Positions 12,565 to 16,039 of a stretch of DNA of 16,039 nt are shown piece by piece; positions within the stretch are counted from its first letter, which is position 1; each line of letters opens with the position of its first letter. The stretch covers positions 1 to 16,039 of the forward strand of contig MGCE01000025.1 of the NCBI GenBank assembly GCA_001790315.1, given 5' to 3'. Source of the stretch: Candidatus Rokubacteria bacterium RIFCSPLOWO2_02_FULL_72_37 (lineage in GTDB: Bacteria; Methylomirabilota; Methylomirabilia; Rokubacteriales; CSP1-6). The notes beneath the pieces are model-generated. The model was not told the origin of the DNA. It ran no database searches and saw nothing but the letters and a program-made list of their open reading frames with translations. A program made the translations under genes and the position numbers.

Positions 12565-13091
12565 CGCGGGCGGTGGAGCCAGAGGCTCGCAGGGACGACC
12601 AGCGCGATCGCCACCACGGTGTTCACGCGCAGCACGCCGACCAGGACGAAGACGAGCGCCGCGATCGCGGCCGCGGGGACGGTGCGGATCGAGGCGCGCA
12701 CGAGGCGCGCCGTCATCACCACGATGAGCCCGACGACCGCCGCGGCCATGCCGTGCATGAGGTGCGCGGTGCGCGGTGTGAACCCGACGCGGAAGTAGAC
12801 GACGGCGAGCGCGGTGAGGATCACGGCGCCGGGCCCCACCACCGCGGCGAGCGCCCAGGCGCCGCCCGGCCAGCCCGCGAGCCGGCAGCCGAGGGCGACC
12901 GAGAGGTTGGAGAAGTTCGGCCCGGGCAGGAGCTGGGCGAGGGTCAGGTCCTGGACGAACTCGGCGGTCGTCACCCAGGGGCGCCGGGACACCACGGCGT
13001 CGAAGAAATAGGCGCTCCGCCCGCCACCGAGGCTCGTGAGCCCCGTCCAGGCGAAGACGCGGACGAGCGACCGCATGCGTACCCGATTCAT
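12561..13091 (-). CDS. Chromate transporter, half-size CHR subunit (first of pair)
   Basis: A 176-residue membrane protein with one CHR domain (PF02417). It has FAWTGLTSLGGGRSAYFFDAVV near the start, FVQDLTLAQLLPGPNFSNLSVALG, then hydrophobic helices (ALAAVVGPGAVILTALAVVYF, AAAVVGLIVVM, AAIAALVFVLVGVL, VVAIALVVPASLWL). The PGPN segment common to the two halves marks them as homologous, so the pair corresponds to the two halves of a full ChrA. ATG at 13091 is chosen for the GGAGGTGA ribosome site just upstream; the frame is open further into the divergent gene but that part is antisense. Its promoter must lie within or against the start of the divergent LLM gene, since only 36 bases separate them. 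Confidence 0.87.
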   Translation of the reverse strand: MNRVRMRSLVRVFAWTGLTSLGGGRSAYFFDAVVSRRPWVTTAEFVQDLTLAQLLPGPNFSNLSVALGCRLAGWPGGAWALAAVVGPGAVILTALAVVYFRVGFTPRTAHLMHGMAAAVVGLIVVMTARLVRASIRTVPAAAIAALVFVLVGVLRVNTVVAIALVVPASLWLHRPR

Positions 13092-13115
13092 CGTCACCTC
13101 CGGACGGCCCCAAGG

Positions 13116-13121
13116 TATCAT
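13116..13121 (+). promoter_or_regulatory. Candidate -10 placing transcription at the LLM start codon
   Basis: TATCAT lies six bases before the ATG at 13128, so transcription would begin at or next to the start codon. A weak -35-like TCGTCA (13091-13096) is 19 bases upstream. The ATG lacks a well-placed ribosome site (only AAGG 11-12 bases away), consistent with a leaderless message. Confidence 0.35.
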
Positions 13122-13127
13122 CCGCGC

Positions 13128-14063
13128 ATGAACGTCAAGTACCGGATCGGCGTGATGCCCGGCCCGTGGCCGGCGGGCCCGGACGGACGCGAGCTGCTCT
13201 GGCGGCTCATCGATCTCTGCGAGACCGGCGGCATCGACTCCCTCTGGTTCTCGGAGCGCCTGTCCTCGCCGCTCACGGTGCTCGAGCCGATGACGACGAT
13301 GGCGGCCGTCGCCGCGCGCACGCGCCGCCTCAAGTTCGGGCCGAGCGTCCTGGTGGCGCCGTTCCGCTCGCCGGTGCTCGCGGCGCGCGAGCTCGCGATG
13401 CTCGACTACCTCTCGGGCGGCCGCTGCCTGCCCGCCGTCGGCGTCGGCGTCGAGCAGGAGCGCGAGTTCCTCGCCGCGGGCGTGCCGTTCCGCGAGCGCG
13501 GCCGGCGCACCGACGAGGCGATCCGCATCATGCGCCGGTGCTGGGCGGAGGACGAGGTGACGGCCGCGGGCGAGTTCTGGACGCTCGACCGGATCTCGGT
13601 CCTGCCCCACCCGGTGCAGCAGCCGCTACCGCTCTGGATCGGCGGCGCGAGCGAGGCGGCGATGCGGCGCGCGGGGCGGCTCGGCGACGGCTGGATCCCC
13701 TCGTTCATCGAGCCCGACCGCTTCCGCGCGGGCGTGGAGCGGACGCTCGCCTTCGCCGCCGAAGCCGGGCGCGCGATCCCGGGCGACCACTTCGGCACGC
13801 TCGTCTACACCTGCTTCGACGCGGATCCGGCGCGGGCGCGGGCGATCGCCGCGCCGTTCATCCCGAAGGGGCGCGTCGACGACGCGACGCTCGCCCGGTG
13901 CACCGCGTTCGGCCCGCCCGAGGTGCTCGCCGAGCGGCTCGAGGAGTACGTGCGCGGCGGGGGCTCGAAGTTCATCGTGCGCCCGATGTGCCCGCCCGAG
14001 ATGATGCTCGACCAGTTCGCGCGGCTCGCCGCCGAGGTGATCCCGGCCTTCCACGCGCGCTGA
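13128..14063 (+). CDS. LLM-class flavin/F420-dependent oxidoreductase
   Basis: A complete 311-residue luciferase-like TIM-barrel protein (PF00296). Recognisable blocks: IDSLWFSERL (36-45), 'LEPMTTMAAVAARTRRLKFGPSVLVAPFRSPVLAARELAMLDYLSGGR' as the core, GVGVEQEREFLAAGVPFRERG, LPLWIGGASEAAMRRAGRLGDGWIP and the C-terminal 'FGPPEVLAERLEEYVRGGGSKFIVRP'. The family oxidises or reduces small organic substrates with FMN or F420. F420 use is suggested by the overall layout, but the substrate and cofactor cannot be fixed from sequence. It stands alone on the plus strand, divergent from the chromate transporter pair and convergent with the response regulator, eight bases apart, and so is probably monocistronic. 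Confidence 0.9.
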   Translation: MNVKYRIGVMPGPWPAGPDGRELLWRLIDLCETGGIDSLWFSERLSSPLTVLEPMTTMAAVAARTRRLKFGPSVLVAPFRSPVLAARELAMLDYLSGGRCLPAVGVGVEQEREFLAAGVPFRERGRRTDEAIRIMRRCWAEDEVTAAGEFWTLDRISVLPHPVQQPLPLWIGGASEAAMRRAGRLGDGWIPSFIEPDRFRAGVERTLAFAAEAGRAIPGDHFGTLVYTCFDADPARARAIAAPFIPKGRVDDATLARCTAFGPPEVLAERLEEYVRGGGSKFIVRPMCPPEMMLDQFARLAAEVIPAFHAR

Positions 14064-14071
14064 CCGCCGGG

Positions 14072-15130
14072 CTATCGCGGGCGGGCGGGCCCCAGGACCT
14101 GGTAGGCCTGGACGCCGTCCGGCAGGCGCCCGACGCTCGACACCGCGGCCGCCCGCACCTCGTACCGGTCCGGGGCGCGCACGATCGTCTCGGCGCCGAC
14201 GAAGATCTGGTGCGGTCCGGCGGCGGCCGCCAGGCGCGCCGCCACGATCGTGACGAGCCCGCTGGCGGTGAAGGTCCACCGGGCCCCCCGCACGCCCTCG
14301 AACCGGGTCGCGCCCACGAGCGCGCGCCCCGAGTTGATCCCCATGTGGATCATGAGAGGTGCCGGACCGCTCTCCCGGTTCAGGCGCTGGACCCGCGCCA
14401 GGAGGTCGAGCCCGGTGTCGAGCGCGCGCGCCGCGTGGGCGCCGCGATCCGGGTCCTCGAAGACCGCCATGAAGCCGTCGCCCGCGGTCTCGTTGACGTC
14501 GCCGCCGCCCTCCTGGATCCCGTCCAGGAAGCTCGAGAAGTAGCGTTCGATCAGCGCGTTGAGCTCGGTGGGCTCCAGCAACTCGCTCAGCAGCGTGTAG
14601 CCGCTCAGGTCGACGAACAGCACGGACACGTCGCGCTCGCGCTTGGCCAGCGCCGGGGCCGACGGGTCCGAGGCCACGAGGCGCTTGACGGCCTCCGGCA
14701 CGAACCGCGCGAGGTGGTCGCCGATGCGCTCGAGGTCCTGGAGCCTTCGGTCCACGGCGTCTTTCTGTCTGAGCGCCGTCCTCACCCGCGCGAGGAGATG
14801 GCGCTCGTTCACCGGCTTGGTCAGGAAGTCGTCGGCGCCGGCCTCGATGCCCTTGATGCGGCTCTCGACGCCGTCGAGCGCGGTCACGATGATGACCGGG
14901 ATCAGGCGGGTTCTCTCGTCCTCCTTGAGCCGCCGGCACACCTCGACCCCGTCGAGCCCGGGCATGAGCCAGTCGAGCAGGACGAGGTCGGGCGCCTCGG
15001 CCGCCACCCGCGCGAGCGCCTCGTGGCCATCGCGGGCCCTCAGCGTCCGGTATCCCAGGCTCTCGAGGTGCGTCGCGAGGTAGTCCAGGATGTCCGGCTC
15101 GTCGTCCGCGATCAGGATCTTCGGGCTCAT
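14072..15130 (-). CDS. Response regulator with C-terminal class III nucleotide cyclase domain
   Basis: A 352-residue fusion. Residues 3-120 are a receiver domain with the acidic pocket (Asp9, Asp10), phosphoacceptor Asp53 (LLDWLMPGLDG), Thr83 and Lys105 (FLTKP). A coiled linker (about 121-165) leads to a class III cyclase domain (PF00211), 166-348, with metal-binding Asp174 (LFVDLSGYT) and Asp218 (ETAGDGF). Two points are unusual. The position that is Lys in typical adenylate cyclases is Glu214, and the transition-state Asn four residues before Arg299 is Ile295 (GLVTIVAARL). Activity and product (cAMP, cGMP or none) are therefore uncertain. No partner histidine kinase is in the window. Its ATG overlaps the stop of the dehydratase gene as ATGA. 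Confidence 0.9.
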   Translation of the reverse strand: MSPKILIADDEPDILDYLATHLESLGYRTLRARDGHEALARVAAEAPDLVLLDWLMPGLDGVEVCRRLKEDERTRLIPVIIVTALDGVESRIKGIEAGADDFLTKPVNERHLLARVRTALRQKDAVDRRLQDLERIGDHLARFVPEAVKRLVASDPSAPALAKRERDVSVLFVDLSGYTLLSELLEPTELNALIERYFSSFLDGIQEGGGDVNETAGDGFMAVFEDPDRGAHAARALDTGLDLLARVQRLNRESGPAPLMIHMGINSGRALVGATRFEGVRGARWTFTASGLVTIVAARLAAAAGPHQIFVGAETIVRAPDRYEVRAAAVSSVGRLPDGVQAYQVLGPARPR

Positions 15131-16039
15131 GCCGCCGCGAGGATCGCCACGAGCTGCCGCGGGTCCACGTTGCCGCCGGAGAGCACGACCCCGACGCGCG
15201 CGCCCGCGGCCAGCGGGAGCTTCCCGGCGAGCACGGCCGCGAGCGCTACCGCGCCCGTGGGCTCGACGACGAGATGCGCGCGGAGCGCCAGGAGGCGGAG
15301 CGCGGCGCGGATCTCGTCGTCGCTGACGAGCAGCACGTCGGTCAGGTTCGCCTGGAGGATCGGGAACGTGAGCGCGCCCGGCGTCTGGATCCGGATCCCG
15401 TCGGCGATGGTCGGCGGCGGCGGGATCGTGACGCGCTCCCCCTTGCGGAGCGACAGGTACGTGTCGTCGGCGCCCTCGGCCTCCACGCCGAACACCGCGA
15501 TGTCGGGGCGCCGGGCGCGCGCGACCGTGCTGCAGCCGGCCATGAGCCCGCCTCCGCCGACCGGTGTCAGGAGCGCGTCGAGATCCGGCGCGTCCGCGAG
15601 GAGCTCGAGCGCGGCCGTTCCCTGCCCCGCCATGATCGCGTAGTCGTCGTAGGGCGGCACCAGCACGCGTCCGGTCTCGGCGACGATGCGCGCGGCGACC
15701 GCGGCCCGGTCGTCGGTCTGCCGGTCGTAGAAGACCACCTCCGCGCCGAAGCCCCGCGTGGCCTCGAGCTTCAGGCCCGGCGCGTCCTCCGGCATGCAGA
15801 TGACGGCGCTGGTGCCCACCATGCGCGCCGCGAGCGCGACGCCCTGGGCGTGGTTCCCCGACGAGTACGCGACGACGCCGCGCGCGCGCGCCGCCGCGTC
15901 GAGCGCGAGGAGCTTGTTCAGCGCGCCGCGGATCTTGAACGAGCCCGCGCGCTGCAGATTCTCGCACTTGAGGAAGACGCCGAAGCCGCACGCCTCGTCC
16001 ACGGCATCGGAGGCCACCACCGGCGTGCGGTGGATGCGG
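15127..16039 (-). CDS. Threonine/serine dehydratase, PLP-dependent (N-terminus outside window)
   Basis: About 303 residues of a fold-type II PLP enzyme (PF00291); the frame runs through the right edge (RIHRTPVVAS...), so the start is outside. It shows the PLP lysine in AGSFKIRGA (codon 15936-15934), the substrate loop SSGNHAQG, the glycine-rich phosphate-binding GGGGLMAG and the C-terminal SGGNVD. It ends soon after (LVAILAAA) with no ACT regulatory domain, as in catabolic threonine dehydratases and serine racemases rather than biosynthetic IlvA. It deaminates L-threonine or L-serine to the 2-oxo acid and ammonia. Its TGA overlaps the ATG of the response regulator-cyclase (ATGA), so the enzyme and a signalling protein appear to be co-translated. 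Confidence 0.92.
   Translation of the reverse strand, partial: RIHRTPVVASDAVDEACGFGVFLKCENLQRAGSFKIRGALNKLLALDAAARARGVVAYSSGNHAQGVALAARMVGTSAVICMPEDAPGLKLEATRGFGAEVVFYDRQTDDRAAVAARIVAETGRVLVPPYDDYAIMAGQGTAALELLADAPDLDALLTPVGGGGLMAGCSTVARARRPDIAVFGVEAEGADDTYLSLRKGERVTIPPPPTIADGIRIQTPGALTFPILQANLTDVLLVSDDEIRAALRLLALRAHLVVEPTGAVALAAVLAGKLPLAAGARVGVVLSGGNVDPRQLVAILAAA

Noticed and set aside
13166..15643. An 825-codon plus-strand frame across the LLM gene, response regulator and dehydratase
   Set aside because: It is an Arg/Ala-rich frame-shifted and antisense reading of three well-supported genes, with no domain of its own.
1..16039. CRISPR array, tRNA, rRNA or intact insertion sequence
   Set aside because: I saw no regularly spaced direct repeats, no tRNA-like cloverleaf or rRNA sequence, and no transposase gene or flanking terminal repeats.

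Overview
This is a very GC-rich bacterial window with tightly packed genes. Most neighbouring gene pairs on the same strand share 4-bp start/stop overlaps, and convergent genes almost touch. The gene content is a class III-type polyhydroxyalkanoate (PHA) synthase locus, many short-chain dehydrogenases, an F420/FMN luciferase-like oxidoreductase, a BBP2-type outer-membrane barrel, a FecR-domain protein and a Uma2 nuclease. It suggests a Gram-negative soil or sediment lineage such as Methylomirabilota ('Rokubacteria') or a deltaproteobacterial relative. The taxonomic guess is inference; the sequence directly shows only GC richness, gene content and an outer-membrane protein.

Layout. (1) 1-1457, plus strand: the C-terminal end of a beta-barrel protein followed by a secreted FecR-domain protein. 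(2) 1487-4360, minus strand: a long-chain acyl-CoA synthetase, a small coiled-coil protein and an SDR oxidoreductase. The SDR appears to start at CTG inside a CTGA overlap. (3) 4438-11024: the PHA region. A phasin and phaR converge with one base between them. phaB is divergent from phaR and converges on maoC, overlapping it by 23 bp. A minus-strand array runs TetR, enoyl-CoA hydratase, SDR, SCP2, phaC, phaE, maoC. (4) 11025-11288: a gene-poor scar that includes a possible 5' remnant of a YchF-like GTPase gene. (5) 11289-13091, minus strand: a Uma2-family nuclease and a pair of half-size chromate transporters. (6) 13128-14063, plus strand: an LLM-class oxidoreductase. (7) 14072-16039, minus strand: a response regulator fused to a class III nucleotide cyclase domain, coupled by ATGA to a threonine/serine dehydratase that runs off the window.

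How it fits together. The acyl-CoA synthetase and TetR-linked beta-oxidation genes would supply 2-enoyl- and 3-oxoacyl-CoA. MaoC (R-specific hydration) and PhaB (reduction) would give (R)-3-hydroxyacyl-CoA. PhaC with PhaE would polymerise this, the phasin would coat the granule, and PhaR would act as polymer-sensing repressor. No phaA thiolase is present in the window.

The most interesting unlisted signal is a set of three related 17-bp sites with the same 8-1-8 inverted geometry. They lie at the phasin promoter, the phaR promoter and the phaC-phaE junction, and look like a candidate PhaR operator. A separate perfect 14-bp palindrome lies at the TetR gene's own promoter. I found no tRNA, rRNA, CRISPR array or intact insertion sequence.
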